Source of the DNA: Hippasteria phrygiana
Lineage: Eukaryota; Echinodermata; Asteroidea; Valvatida; Goniasteridae
Direction of reading: 5' to 3'
Length of the DNA stretch: 64,000 bases
Assembly: GCA_037893225.1 (NCBI GenBank)
Contig: JAZGUH010000227.1
Location: forward strand, 372,001 to 436,000
The position numbers were made by a program, and so were the translations under genes. Below the pieces are notes generated by a model that was given only the letters and a program-made list of their open reading frames with translations, was not told where the DNA came from and ran no database searches. This document shows, one piece after another, positions 22,072-31,896 of the stretch (its first letter is position 1; each line of letters opens with the position of its first letter).

Positions 22072-22421
22072 TGAGCGTCGACCGTGCGCGGGACTCTCGT
22101 ACACCCTGAAAGAACACTCCGGCACACTTTGCTCAAGCTCTGAAGGGCTCTAGGCCGTTTATTCGGGTAGCAAAATACACAAGGCCTCACACAAAATGGT
22201 GGAGGATCGCACAATGCTTGTTACTAGGGAAACGGGTCACTGCGCGTGCGCCGCACGCAACGGGCCTCCCCAGCCGACCAGCAGGGGCTCCGTTGCAACA
22301 GCTCCGCTGTGGGACCGTGCTGGTGCCCTCTACCGGCCGGTCAGCTGGGGCTCCACCGCAACGGTTCCGCTAGTGGTGCCGTGCTAGCGCCCTCCGCCAA
22401 CCGACCGGCACCGGCGCTACA
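22072..22421 (-). repeat. LTR 2 (internal, shared)
   Basis: 350 bp. It starts TGAGCG instead of TGTAGCG (one T missing), the same change as LTR 3. It serves as 5' LTR for body 1 and 3' LTR for body 2. Confidence 0.92.
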
Positions 22422-25400
22422 TTGCCCCCCGCGAAGACCTTTGTTCGTCCCCGAACAAGACAACCAGCACCGATGACCGGACGCCCAGGAAGGCCCGAGC
22501 CGGACGGCGCCCGCAGTGACCACCAAAACACAAAAAAAAAAAAAAAAAGGGGGGTTACACAAAAGTCCAGGGGGGGAAGGGAAAACAACATCCAGTTCAG
22601 CTGGTAGGTGGAGGCTGCCGTTGGACTTCCGTCTGCCGGAACAGTTCCTCCCAGAAGCGACGTGGTACGTTGTTGGGGTAGCGCGGGGGTGGCGGCGCTC
22701 CAGGTGGCGTAGAGGATCTCGTTCGCACCTCTCCCTCCGTCTGGGTCGGTCGGCCTCTCCAGCCCTGGCGCCGGTTCCAATGGTGTCGTGAGGGGGGCGC
22801 CGGGGAGCGTTCCGGGCGGACGCAGCTCCCCGGCCTAGATGGTCGCCCCTCCGAGGGACGTTCCGAGTGGGACGGTCTTGGGGGGCGTTCCGGGTGGACA
22901 CGGTCCCCCGACCTGCTGGGAGACTCGGGGGCTTGGTGACTCCTCTGACGAGTAAGGTGCGGCGGCGAGGGCGACTGCCCTGCGCTCGGAGCGGCTGAGT
23001 GGGGGGCTGTTCCGGGTGGTCGCGGCCCTCCCGGTGGGACGTCGGAGGCGGAGGGGATGGAGCGGCGTCCATCTCTCCGTCGCTGGCGTGGACGTCAAGC
23101 TCATCGACCTCCGCACTCACCGATCCCACGAAGACCCCAGCACAGTAGGGGTAGTGTCGTTCTCGGACGTCCTTCCTGTAGAAGGTTCTCCCGCACCCCC
23201 GGGCGCAGGCGTAGGGACATTCCGGGTGGAGTACCCTGCACGCCGTCCGAAGGTGCCTCCAGAGGTTATGGTTATGGTTGAACGCCCTCTCGCAGTGGGG
23301 GCACTTCGTCGGATCCGTCCTCTTAATCACCTGCACCCCTGCGACCATCGGTCTGGCCTGAGCAGCCTGCTCTGTGCTTGGGTCCTGGCGTCTCGGCATT
23401 GCTCCCGTCATTCCCTGTTGCCGGTCGGGAGCCGACCTCCGCCTAGGGCAGTACCGCCAGATGTGGCCGAATTCGTGACACCGGTAGCACGCCACTGGGG
23501 GGCGGGCGGTCTGCACGTACCCGATCCCAGCAGCCGGTTTGTGTTCCTCGGTTGGAGGTTGGACTACCAGCCGAACGTCTTTGGTCCCTGGCCTCCCTTT
23601 CCTGTGCGCCTGTGACTCGAGAAAGGCCTCCATCTCGGCCGCAAGGGTGACTGCCTCGGTCAATGTCGCCGCTTTTCTGGAGAAGATGTGGAATTGCAAC
23701 TGCTCATTCCCTAGTGCGTTGCGAAAGGCCTCCACCGCCAGATCTTCACGGGCCTGTGTGGGTAGCTTCGGGTAGCTCTGGTTGACTAACCGCCGAATTG
23801 ATTGTCCCAAGCTACCAAGTGACTCACCGCGGCCTCTCACGCGCGTAGACAACTGCGCCCGGTGCAATGGGATCTGGGCAGCCACCCCGAACCGTCGTTC
23901 GAAATTCTCGAGGAGGGAGGAATATTCCTCTCGCGCCTCCGGCTCCATATCCGCAAGTACCTCCCGGGCCGTGCCCCTCAAATGGGAAGCCAGGAACATT
24001 GCTTTCTCGGCCTCGCTCCAATGGTTGACCGCCGCAACACTCTCGAAATGGATCAAGTAGTCGGACCACGACGAACCCCCGTCGAACCTGTCGGGAAGCA
24101 TCACTGGCCTCTGACTTCCTGGGTCGGGATGTCCCGGTCCCGCTGTCTCCTTGCTCATCCCGGGTGGTGGTGTTGGTATGTCTCCCGATCGCCCGGCGGC
24201 ACCGTGGGTACCAGGGGTAGTCTGCACCCCCTTTGTGGTGGAGGGTGCCTCGGTCCCGCATGGGGGCTCCGTGTGGTGCCACCCCGCGATCCCGGGTCCC
24301 CCCTCCCGATTGGCCTGTCTCACTCCGTGGACTCCCGTGCGAATTGGCGACGCACCACTCACTCCCACGCGGAGTGGCTCTCCCCCATAGACTCCCACGT
24401 GGAGTGGCTCTCCATTGACTCCCACGCGGAGTGGCTCTCCATTGACTCCCACGCGGAGTGGTTCTCCATTGACTCCCACGCGGAGTGGCTCTCCCCCATA
24501 GACTCCCACGCGGAGTGGCTCTCCATTGACTCCCACGCGGAGTGGCTCTCCCCCATAGACTCCCACGCGGAGTGGCTCCACGCCATTGACTCCCACGCGG
24601 AGTGGCTCTCCTCCATAGACTCCCACGCGGAGTGGCTCTCCATTGACTCCCACGCGGAGTGGTTCTCCATTGACTCCCACGCGGAGTGGCTCTCCCCCAT
24701 AGACTCCCACGCGGAGTGGCTCCACGCCATTGACTCCCACGCGGAGTGGCTCTCCTCCATAGACTCCCACGCGGAGTGGCTCTCCATTGACTCCCACGCG
24801 GAGTGGCTCTCCATTGACTCCCACGCGGAGTGGCTGGCCACACCGGCACCGTTGAGGGGGCTCTACTGTTACCGTCATGGGGCGTGTAGGCTGGGGAATC
24901 CCCGTTGCGCCAGGGCCTGCCCTGGTGGTCAGTTCCTCGTGGCTCCCGGTGCTCACGCCGGTGTAGAAAATGTGGGGTGTCTCTGGACGACCCCCCGCTG
25001 CGTCGGCAGACGCGGCGTGACCGCGCTCCGTGTGGAGCGGCGTATCCGCCCCGCCGCCATACCCAGCACGGCGTGGTCCCTCCCGGTGTCCCCCGCTGGG
25101 CGTACTGGTGCAAAACCCAAAGGCCCCCTCCATGCAAGGCTCCGCCCCCGCGAACGCGGCCCGACGGCGTTCCGAGTGGAACGCAGCGTTTGCCTCGCCG
25201 CCGTGTACGGCGCAGGGCGGCCCCCCGCGAGGCCCCCCATCGGGCGCACCGGTGTGAAACTCACAGGCCGTTCCCAAACGAGGCTCCGCCCCCGCCGCCC
25301 CGGCGAACGCGGCTCGGCGGCGTTCCGTGTGGAACGCGGCGTTTGCCCCGCCGCCGTGCACAGCGCAGGGCGGCCCCCCGCGAGACCCCCCGCCGGGCGC

Positions 25401-26015
25401 ACCGGCGTGAAACTCACAGGCCGTCTCCACACGAGGCTCCGCCCCCGCTGCCCCAGCGAACGCGGCTCGGCGGCGTTCCGTGTGGAACGCAGCGTCTGCG
25501 CCGTCGCCGTGCGCAGCACCGGGCGGCCCCTCGCGGGGTCCGGCGTTCGACACGCCGGAATAAGGGTCATGGGTTGTCCCACAGTGAAGCACCGTCCCCG
25601 CCACACCGGCCAGTGCGACTCGGCAACGTTCCGGGTGGAACGGAGCGTCTGTCACCCCGACGCCAGCGGCGTGGGACGGCCCACTGAGGGACTCATAACT
25701 AGTCTGGGGGGAATCGATGCAAATGCGACATGGAATGTAACAAATTCGCCCCCCCTGATCTATCATCTCAGGCTTCATTTTCTCCCCGTCCTCCCACATG
25801 AGAGATTCCGATCCCGATGACCCCCCAGTCTCCCTCTTATCCCGAGGAAGACTCCCTTGATTATCCCTCAAAAAGGATTCTAATTCGCTCAAGGTAACGA
25901 ACGGTCCGCCATTCCTATCTCCCGATTGGCCTGCGTCGTGTGGAGCTATATCCCCGTCTGTGTCCGCGCCGTGTGGCGAGTCGGACACCAGACTGTCCCT
26001 ACCCGGTGGATTCAT
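22341..26015 (-). CDS. Gag-like polyprotein (body 2)
   Basis: This has the same architecture as the body 1 protein: N-terminal repeats, 17-unit VNTR (24359-24841), Gag core, CCHC knuckle, paired C2H2-type fingers and tail. It is intact over its whole length. It differs from body 1 by a handful of substitutions (for example GKSKSG for EKSKSG near the N-terminus, AHRRET for AYRRET in an antisense frame) and by the order of VNTR unit types. One VNTR unit carries PLHVGV. The start at 26015 is chosen as the first ATG shared with bodies 1 and 3; the open frame extends into LTR 3 up to 26123. Confidence 0.88.
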   Translation of the reverse strand: MNPPGRDSLVSDSPHGADTDGDIAPHDAGQSGDRNGGPFVTLSELESFLRDNQGSLPRDKRETGGSSGSESLMWEDGEKMKPEMIDQGGRICYIPCRICIDSPQTSYESLSGPSHAAGVGVTDAPFHPERCRVALAGVAGTVLHCGTTHDPYSGVSNAGPREGPPGAAHGDGADAAFHTERRRAAFAGAAGAEPRVETACEFHAGAPGGGSRGGPPCAVHGGGANAAFHTERRRAAFAGAAGAEPRLGTACEFHTGAPDGGPRGGPPCAVHGGEANAAFHSERRRAAFAGAEPCMEGAFGFCTSTPSGGHREGPRRAGYGGGADTPLHTERGHAASADAAGGRPETPHIFYTGVSTGSHEELTTRAGPGATGIPQPTRPMTVTVEPPQRCRCGQPLRVGVNGEPLRVGVNGEPLRVGVYGGEPLRVGVNGVEPLRVGVYGGEPLRVGVNGEPLRVGVNGEPLRVGVYGGEPLRVGVNGVEPLRVGVYGGEPLRVGVNGEPLRVGVYGGEPLRVGVNGEPLRVGVNGEPLRVGVNGEPLHVGVYGGEPLRVGVSGASPIRTGVHGVRQANREGGPGIAGWHHTEPPCGTEAPSTTKGVQTTPGTHGAAGRSGDIPTPPPGMSKETAGPGHPDPGSQRPVMLPDRFDGGSSWSDYLIHFESVAAVNHWSEAEKAMFLASHLRGTAREVLADMEPEAREEYSSLLENFERRFGVAAQIPLHRAQLSTRVRGRGESLGSLGQSIRRLVNQSYPKLPTQAREDLAVEAFRNALGNEQLQFHIFSRKAATLTEAVTLAAEMEAFLESQAHRKGRPGTKDVRLVVQPPTEEHKPAAGIGYVQTARPPVACYRCHEFGHIWRYCPRRRSAPDRQQGMTGAMPRRQDPSTEQAAQARPMVAGVQVIKRTDPTKCPHCERAFNHNHNLWRHLRTACRVLHPECPYACARGCGRTFYRKDVRERHYPYCAGVFVGSVSAEVDELDVHASDGEMDAAPSPPPPTSHREGRDHPEQPPTQPLRAQGSRPRRRTLLVRGVTKPPSLPAGRGTVSTRNAPQDRPTRNVPRRGDHLGRGAASARNAPRRPPHDTIGTGARAGEADRPRRRERCERDPLRHLERRHPRATPTTYHVASGRNCSGRRKSNGSLHLPAELDVVFPSPPGLLCNPPFFFFFCVLVVTAGAVRLGPSWASGHRCWLSCSGTNKGLRGGQCSAGAGRLAEGASTAPLAEPLRWSPS
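24359..24841. repeat. 27/30-bp coding minisatellite (body 2)
   Basis: Also 17 units, with the same total length as body 1, but a two-unit block sits at a different place in the series. Confidence 0.95.
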
Positions 26016-26077
26016 GCCGCAAGAACTTGAGGTTTTACCTGATTTGCTCTTTCCTGGTATGTCACCGCTGCCTCCAA

Positions 26078-26427
26078 TGAGCGTCGACCGTGCGCGGGAC
26101 TCTCGTACACCCTGAAAGAACACTCCGGCACACTTTGCTCAAGCTCTGAAGGGCTCTAGGCCGTTTATTCGGGTAGCAAAATACACAAGGCCTCACACAA
26201 AATGGTGGAGGATCGCACAATGCTTGTTACTAGGGAAACGGGTCACTGCGCGTGCGCCGCACGCAACGGGCCTCCCCAGCCGACCAGCAGGGGCTCCGTT
26301 GCAACAGCTCCGCTGTGGGACCGTGCTGGTGCCCTCTACCGGCCGGTCAGCTGGGGCTCCACCGCAACGGTTCCGCTAGTGGTGCCGTGCTAGCGCCCTC
26401 CGCCAACCGACCGGCACCGGCGCTACA
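26078..26427 (-). repeat. LTR 3 (internal, shared)
   Basis: 350 bp with the same one-base deletion at its left end as LTR 2. Confidence 0.92.
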
Positions 26428-29400
26428 TTGCCCCCCGCGAAGACCTTTGTTCGTCCCCGAACAAGACAACCAGCACCGATGACCGGACGCCCAGGAAGGC
26501 CCGAGCCGGACGGCGCCCGCAGTGACCACCAAAACACACAAAAAAAAAAAAAAGGGGGGTTACACAAAAGTCCAGGGGGGGAAGGGAAAACAACATCCAG
26601 TTCAGCTGGTAGGTGGAGGCTGCCGTTGGACTTCCGTCTGCCGGAACAGTTCCTCCCAGAAGCGACGTGGTACGTTGTTGGGGTAGCGCGGGGGTGGCGG
26701 CGCTCCAGGTGGCGTAGAGGATCTCGTTCGCACCTCTCCCTCCGTCTGGGTCGGTCGGCCTCTCCAGCCCTGGCGCCGGTTCCAATGGTGTCGTGAGGGG
26801 GGCGCCGGGGAGCGTTCCGGGCGGACGCAGCTCCCCGGCCTAGATGGTCGCCCCTCCGAGGGACGTTCCGAGTGGGACGGTCTTGGGGGGCGTTCCGGGT
26901 GGACACGGTCCCCCGACCTGCTGGGAGACTCGGGGGCTTGGTGACTCCTCTGACGAGTAAGGTGCGGCGGCGAGGGCGACTGCCCTGCGCTCGGAGCGGC
27001 TGAGTGGGGGGCTGTTCCGGGTGGTCGCGGCCCTCCCGGTGGGACGTCGGAGGCGGAGGGGATGGAGCGGCGTCCATCTCTCCGTCGCTGGCGTGGACGT
27101 CAAGCTCATCGACCTCCGCACTCACCGATCCCACGAAGACCCCAGCACAGTAGGGGTAGTGTCGTTCTCGGACGTCCTTCCTGTAGAAGGTTCTCCCGCA
27201 CCCCCGGGCGCAGGCGTAGGGACATTCCGGGTGGAGTACCCTGCACGCCGTCCGAAGGTGCCTCCAGAGGTTATGGTTATGGTTGAACGCCCTCTCGCAG
27301 TGGGGGCACTTCGTCGGATCCGTCCTCTTAATCACCTGCACCCCTGCGACCATCGGTCTGGCCTGAGCAGCCTGCTCTGTGCTTGGGTCCTGGCGTCTCG
27401 GCATTGCTCCCGTCATTCCCTGTTGCCGGTCGGGAGCCGACCTCCGCCTAGGGCAGTACCGCCAGATGTGGCCGAATTCGTGACACCGGTAGCACGCCAC
27501 TGGGGGGCGGGCGGTCTGCACGTACCCGATCCCGGCAGCCGGTTTGTGTTCCTCGGTTGGAGGTTGGACTACCAGCCGAACGTCTTTGGTCCCTGGCCTC
27601 CCTTTCCTGTGCGCCTGTGACTCGAGAAAGGCCTCCATCTCGGCCGCAAGGGTGACTGCCTCGGTCAATGTCGCCGCTTTTCTGGAGAAGATGTGGAATT
27701 GCAACTGCTCATTCCCGAAAGGCCTCCACCGCCAGATCTTCACGGGCCTGTGTGGGTAGCTTCGGGTAGCTCTGGTTGACTAACCGCCGAATTGATTGTC
27801 CCAAGCTACCAAGTGACTCACCGCGGCCTCTCACGCGCGTAGACAACTGCGCCCGGTGCAATGGGATCTGGGCGGCCACCCCGAACCGTCGTTCGAAATT
27901 CTCGAGGAGGGAGGAATATTCCTCTCGCGCCTCCGGCTCCATATCCGCAAGTACCTCCCGGGCCGTGCCCCTCAAATGGGAAGCCAGGAACATTGCTTTC
28001 TCGGCCTCGCTCCAATGGTTGACCGCCGCAACACTCTCGAAATGGATCAAGTAGTCGGACCACGACGAACCCCCGTCGAACCTGTCGGGAAGCATCACTG
28101 GCCTCTGACTTCCTGGGTCGGGATGTCCCGGTCCCGCTGTCTCCTTGCTCATCCCGGGTGGTGGTGTTGGTATGTCTCCCGATCGCCCGGCGGCACCGTG
28201 GGTACCAGGGGTAGTCTGCACCCCCTTTGTGGTGGAGGGTGCCTCGGTCCCGCATGGGGGCTCCGTGTGGTGCCACCCCGCGATCCCGGGTCCCCCCTCC
28301 CGATTGGCCTGTCTCACTCCGTGGACTCCCGTGCGAATTGGCGACGCACCACTCACTCCCACGCGGAGTGGCTCTCCCCCATAGACTCCCACGCGGAGTG
28401 GCTCTCCATTGACTCCCACGCGGAGTGGCTCTCCATTGACTCCCACGCGGAGTGGTTCTCCATTGACTCCCACGCGGAGTGGCTCTCCCCCATAGACTCC
28501 CACGCGGAGTGGCTCTCCATTGACTCCCACGCGGAGTGGCTCTCCCCCATAGACTCCCACGCGGAGTGGCTCCACGCCATTGACTCCCACGCGGAGTGGC
28601 TCTCCTCCATAGACTCCCACGCGGAGTGGCTCTCCATTGACTCCCACGCGGAGTGGTTCTCCATTGACTCCCACGCGGAGTGGCTCTCCCCCATAGACTC
28701 CCACGCGGAGTGGCTCCACGCCATTGACTCCCACGCGGAGTGGCTCTCCTCCATAGACTCCCACGCGGAGTGGCTCTCCATTGACTCCCACGCGGAGTGG
28801 CTCTCCATTGACTCCCACGCGGAGTGGCTGGCCACACCGGCACCGTTGAGGGGGCTCTACTGTTACCGTCATGGGGCGTGTAGGCTGGGGAATCCCCGTT
28901 GCGCCAGGGCCTGCCCTGGTGGTCAGTTCCTCGTGGCTCCCGGTGCTCACGCCGGTGTAGAAAATGTGGGGTGTCTCTGGACGACCCCCCGCTGCGTCGG
29001 CAGACGCGGCGTGACCGCGCTCCGTGTGGAGCGGCGTATCCGCCCCGCCGCCATACCCAGCACGGCGTGGTCCCTCCCGGTGTCCCCCGCTGGGCGTACT
29101 GGTGCAAAACCCAAAGGCCCCCTCCATGCAAGGCTCCGCCCCCGCGAACGCGGCCCGACGGCGTTCCGAGTGGAACGCAGCGTTTGCCTCGCCGCCGTGT
29201 ACGGCGCAGGGCGGCCCCCCGCGAGGCCCCCCATCGGGCGCACCGGTGTGAAACTCACAGGCCGTTCCCAAACGAGGCTCCGCCCCCGCCGCCCCGGCGA
29301 ACGCGGCTCGGCGGCGTTCCGTGTGGAACGCGGCGTTTGCCCCGCCGCCGTGCACAGCGCAGGGCGGCCCCCCGCGAGACCCCCCGCCGGGCGCACCGGC

Positions 29401-30009
29401 GTGAAACTCACAGGCCGTCTCCACACGAGGCTCCGCCCCCGCTGCCCCAGCGAACGCGGCTCGGCGGCGTTCCGTGTGGAACGCAGCGTCTGCGCCGTCG
29501 CCGTGCGCAGCACCGGGCGGCCCCTCGCGGGGTCCGGCGTTCGACACGCCGGAATAAGGGTCATGGGTTGTCCCACAGTGAAGCACCGTCCCCGCCACAC
29601 CGGCCAGTGCGACTCGGCAACGTTCCGGGTGGAACGGAGCGTCTGTCACCCCGACGCCAGCGGCGTGGGACGGCCCACTGAGGGACTCATAACTAGTCTG
29701 GGGGGAATCGATGCAAATGCGACATGGAATGTAACAAATTCGCCCCCCCTGATCTATCATCTCAGGCTTCATTTTCTCCCCGTCCTCCCACATGAGAGAT
29801 TCCGATCCCGATGACCCCCCAGTCTCCCTCTTATCCCGAGGAAGACTCCCTTGATTATCCCTCAAAAAGGATTCTAATTCGCTCAAGGTAACGAACGGTC
29901 CGCCATTCCTATCTCCCGATTGGCCTGCGTCGTGTGGAGCTATATCCCCGTCTGTGTCCGCGCCGTGTGGCGAGTCGGACACCAGACTGTCCCTACCCGG
30001 TGGATTCAT
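26376..30009 (-). pseudogene. Gag-like polyprotein (body 3), frameshifted
   Basis: Same domain order as bodies 1 and 2, but broken. An 11-bp deletion near 27717 removes the AFRNALG region between the Gag core and the CCHC knuckle and shifts the frame, so the protein is split into an N-terminal part (to 27709) and a C-terminal part (from 27743). A second change, one base fewer in the A-tract near 26537, alters the frame of the C-terminal tail. The VNTR (28353-28835) has the body 2 order. The upstream LTR 4 keeps the full TGTAGCG end, so the frame upstream of ATG 30009 differs from the other two bodies. This supports 30009 (and its equivalents) as the real start. Confidence 0.88.
28353..28835. 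repeat. 27/30-bp coding minisatellite (body 3)
   Basis: 17 units in the same order as body 2. Confidence 0.95.
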
Positions 30010-30052
30010 GCCGCAAGAACTTGAGGTTTTACCTGATTTGCTCTTTCCTGGT

Positions 30053-30070
30053 ATGTCACCGCTGCCTCCA
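30053..30070 (-). promoter_or_regulatory. Primer-binding site, tRNA-Leu type
   Basis: On the minus strand, one base after LTR 4, the sequence TGGAGGCAGCGGTGACAT matches 15 of 18 positions of the complement of the metazoan tRNA-Leu (AAG/UAG) 3' end. The same site precedes bodies 1 and 2. Confidence 0.7.
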
Positions 30071-30071
30071 A

Positions 30072-30422
30072 TGTAGCGTCGACCGTGCGCGGGACTCTCG
30101 TACACCCTGAAAGAACACTCCGGCACACTTTGCTCAAGCTCTGAAGGGCTCTAGGCCGTTTATTCGGGTAGCAAAATACACAAGGCCTCACACAAAATGG
30201 TGGAGGATCGCACAATGCTTGTTACTAGGGAAACGGGTCACTGCGCGTGCGCCGCACGCAACGGGCCTCCCCAGCCGACCAGCAGGGGCTCCGTTGCAAC
30301 AGCTCCGCTGTGGGACCGTGCTGGTGCCCTCTACCGGCCGGTCAGCTGGGGCTCCACCGCAACGGTTCCGCTAGTGGTGCCGTGCTAGCGCCCTCCGCCA
30401 ACCGACCGGCACCGGCGCTACA
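30072..30422 (-). repeat. LTR 4 (5' LTR of the block)
   Basis: 351 bp, ends TGTAGCG...CGCTACA, and apparently identical to LTR 1 by eye. GTAT follows at 30423. Confidence 0.93.
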
Positions 30423-30911
30423 GTATCTAAGATTAACCAGCTGTTATCTTTGAACATCGCTTATGCCCGATTTCCAAACAAATTTTAAAAGGTAACCATT
30501 GGTGTCATAACTGGCAAATTAAACCAGGCAATGATGGGTGAACTCCATATAAATTTCGGTATTAGCCTTTTAGAGGTATGGCGGACACAATAGGAGAGGG
30601 CGCTATTTGATTTGGGTATACCTTTTGTTAAACCACAGGAAATTTCAAAGGTGAAGATTAGGCATGATCTATGGATTGTACTATGGATTGTACTTTAACT
30701 CAAAACAATATCTGATTCTGACTTTTACTGGAATTTGTGTTTTCACAAAATGTTTACCCAAATCAAATAGCGCCCTCCTATTGTGTCCGCCATACCTCTA
30801 AAAGGCTAATTGGAATCTCTTAATGAGTGAATAAATTCGCACGTATGTTAAATTCCGGTTTAAATGAATCATCCCAAGGCCTATGACGGTGATAAGAATG
30901 GAATTCCGCCA
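30423..30911. repeat. Array element copy B, right part, with MITE insertion
   Basis: This continues copy B (TATCTAAGATTAACCAGCTG...), collinear with 16896-17138 of copy A until GAATTCCGCCA. It is interrupted by the MITE at about 30563-30810. Confidence 0.85.
30563..30810. mobile_element. MITE with 54-bp inverted ends
   Basis: The ends ATTAGCCTTTTAGAGGTATG... and ...CATACCTCTAAAAGGCTAAT pair over about 54 bp (one indel or mismatch). The segment is absent from the matching place in copy A, which proves insertion. The junction lies at a TA, but a clean duplication cannot be fixed. Confidence 0.85.
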
Positions 30912-31896
30912 CACGGTCAATTATGACCGCCGCCAAGTAGGCCTTGGGATAGGAATTTGTTTTGGGGGGGGGGGGGGGGGGGGGGGAGGGGGGGTAGGTT
31001 ATGCAGAAAGATTTTAAGGGAGGTCGTGAGACTGAAGTAGCGCCATGTGGAAATTATCAATGAGGAATTCTAAAGCCGTATCAACAAGGTGCACCCCAAT
31101 TAAATCGCTGTTGTGTTTTTTTTATCATACCATTGGCATAAAACATTTGTTTTAAATAAGTCAATTCAAATGACCATCATTGAAAGTCAAGTATAACCAC
31201 ACACAATTTTTCATGAAATCAGTACTGAAATCCCTTTCATTTATCATATAAGTTTGTCTTAAAATCTGTTACAGCATCACCATCATACTGCACATTTCTA
31301 ATCCAAGTTGATCACAGGAACCCCCCTCCTCTCTACACACTACCATGGTGGAATAAAACTATTTAATGCAGCCACCATATTTTTTTAACGCACTGTCCTT
31401 ATTTTGATCCTGTACAAGTTTTTACGATTTTTGCGGTGGAAATATTGTCCTTCGGCATCATTTTGCATTTGCAGCTGTAGAATGGGAACCAGACAATGGA
31501 ACTTTCAATGGACAGAGCAGCATTGAAGATTTAGGCCTATGTTAAAATATAGACGGTTTAGCAGAGACGATGAGGCCAAATTTGCAATTTTGGAAAACGT
31601 AAATTTGTATTAAAAGTCCCAACACAACATTTTTTAATTGTCATTTTTATACAACTCAGCAGAAAGTCCTTAATGCCTGATGAACTGGATAACAATCGCC
31701 ACTCGGGGAGGGGAAGGGAAGGGGGGAGGGGAAGGGCGGGGGGGGGGGGGGGTCGGGGCGGAGGAAGGGGGTCAGGTCAGGTCAGGTCAGGTCGGGGGTA
31801 TCAATTGATAGGCGCATTACAACATGCATGAGTTATTTAAACCTATATGTACATGTAAGAGAGGAATACTGTATCATATACATGCATATCATACAT
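30912..31896. other. Non-genic stretch with poly-G and (GGTCA)n
   Basis: No gene. It contains G23 (30964-30986), a purine-rich patch with G15 (31738-31752) and about four GGTCA repeats (31770-31795). Confidence 0.6.

Larger units (their letters stand above)
18065..30422 (-). mobile_element. Triple-tandem gag-only LTR retroelement
   Basis: Layout: LTR, body, LTR, body, LTR, body, LTR. The four LTRs are at 18065-18415, 22072-22421, 26078-26427 and 30072-30422. The period is 4006-4007 bp for the first two units and 3994 bp for the third. The whole block is flanked once by GTAT (18061-18064 and 30423-30426) and interrupts array copy B. Orientation is minus: the 5' LTR is 30072-30422. A primer-binding site follows each upstream LTR, and a polypurine tract (CGGGGGGCAA on the minus strand) precedes each downstream LTR. 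Each body encodes only a Gag-like polyprotein. There is no protease, reverse transcriptase, RNase H or integrase, so the element is non-autonomous. Terminal and internal LTRs look identical apart from one base, suggesting recent origin. Confidence 0.93.
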
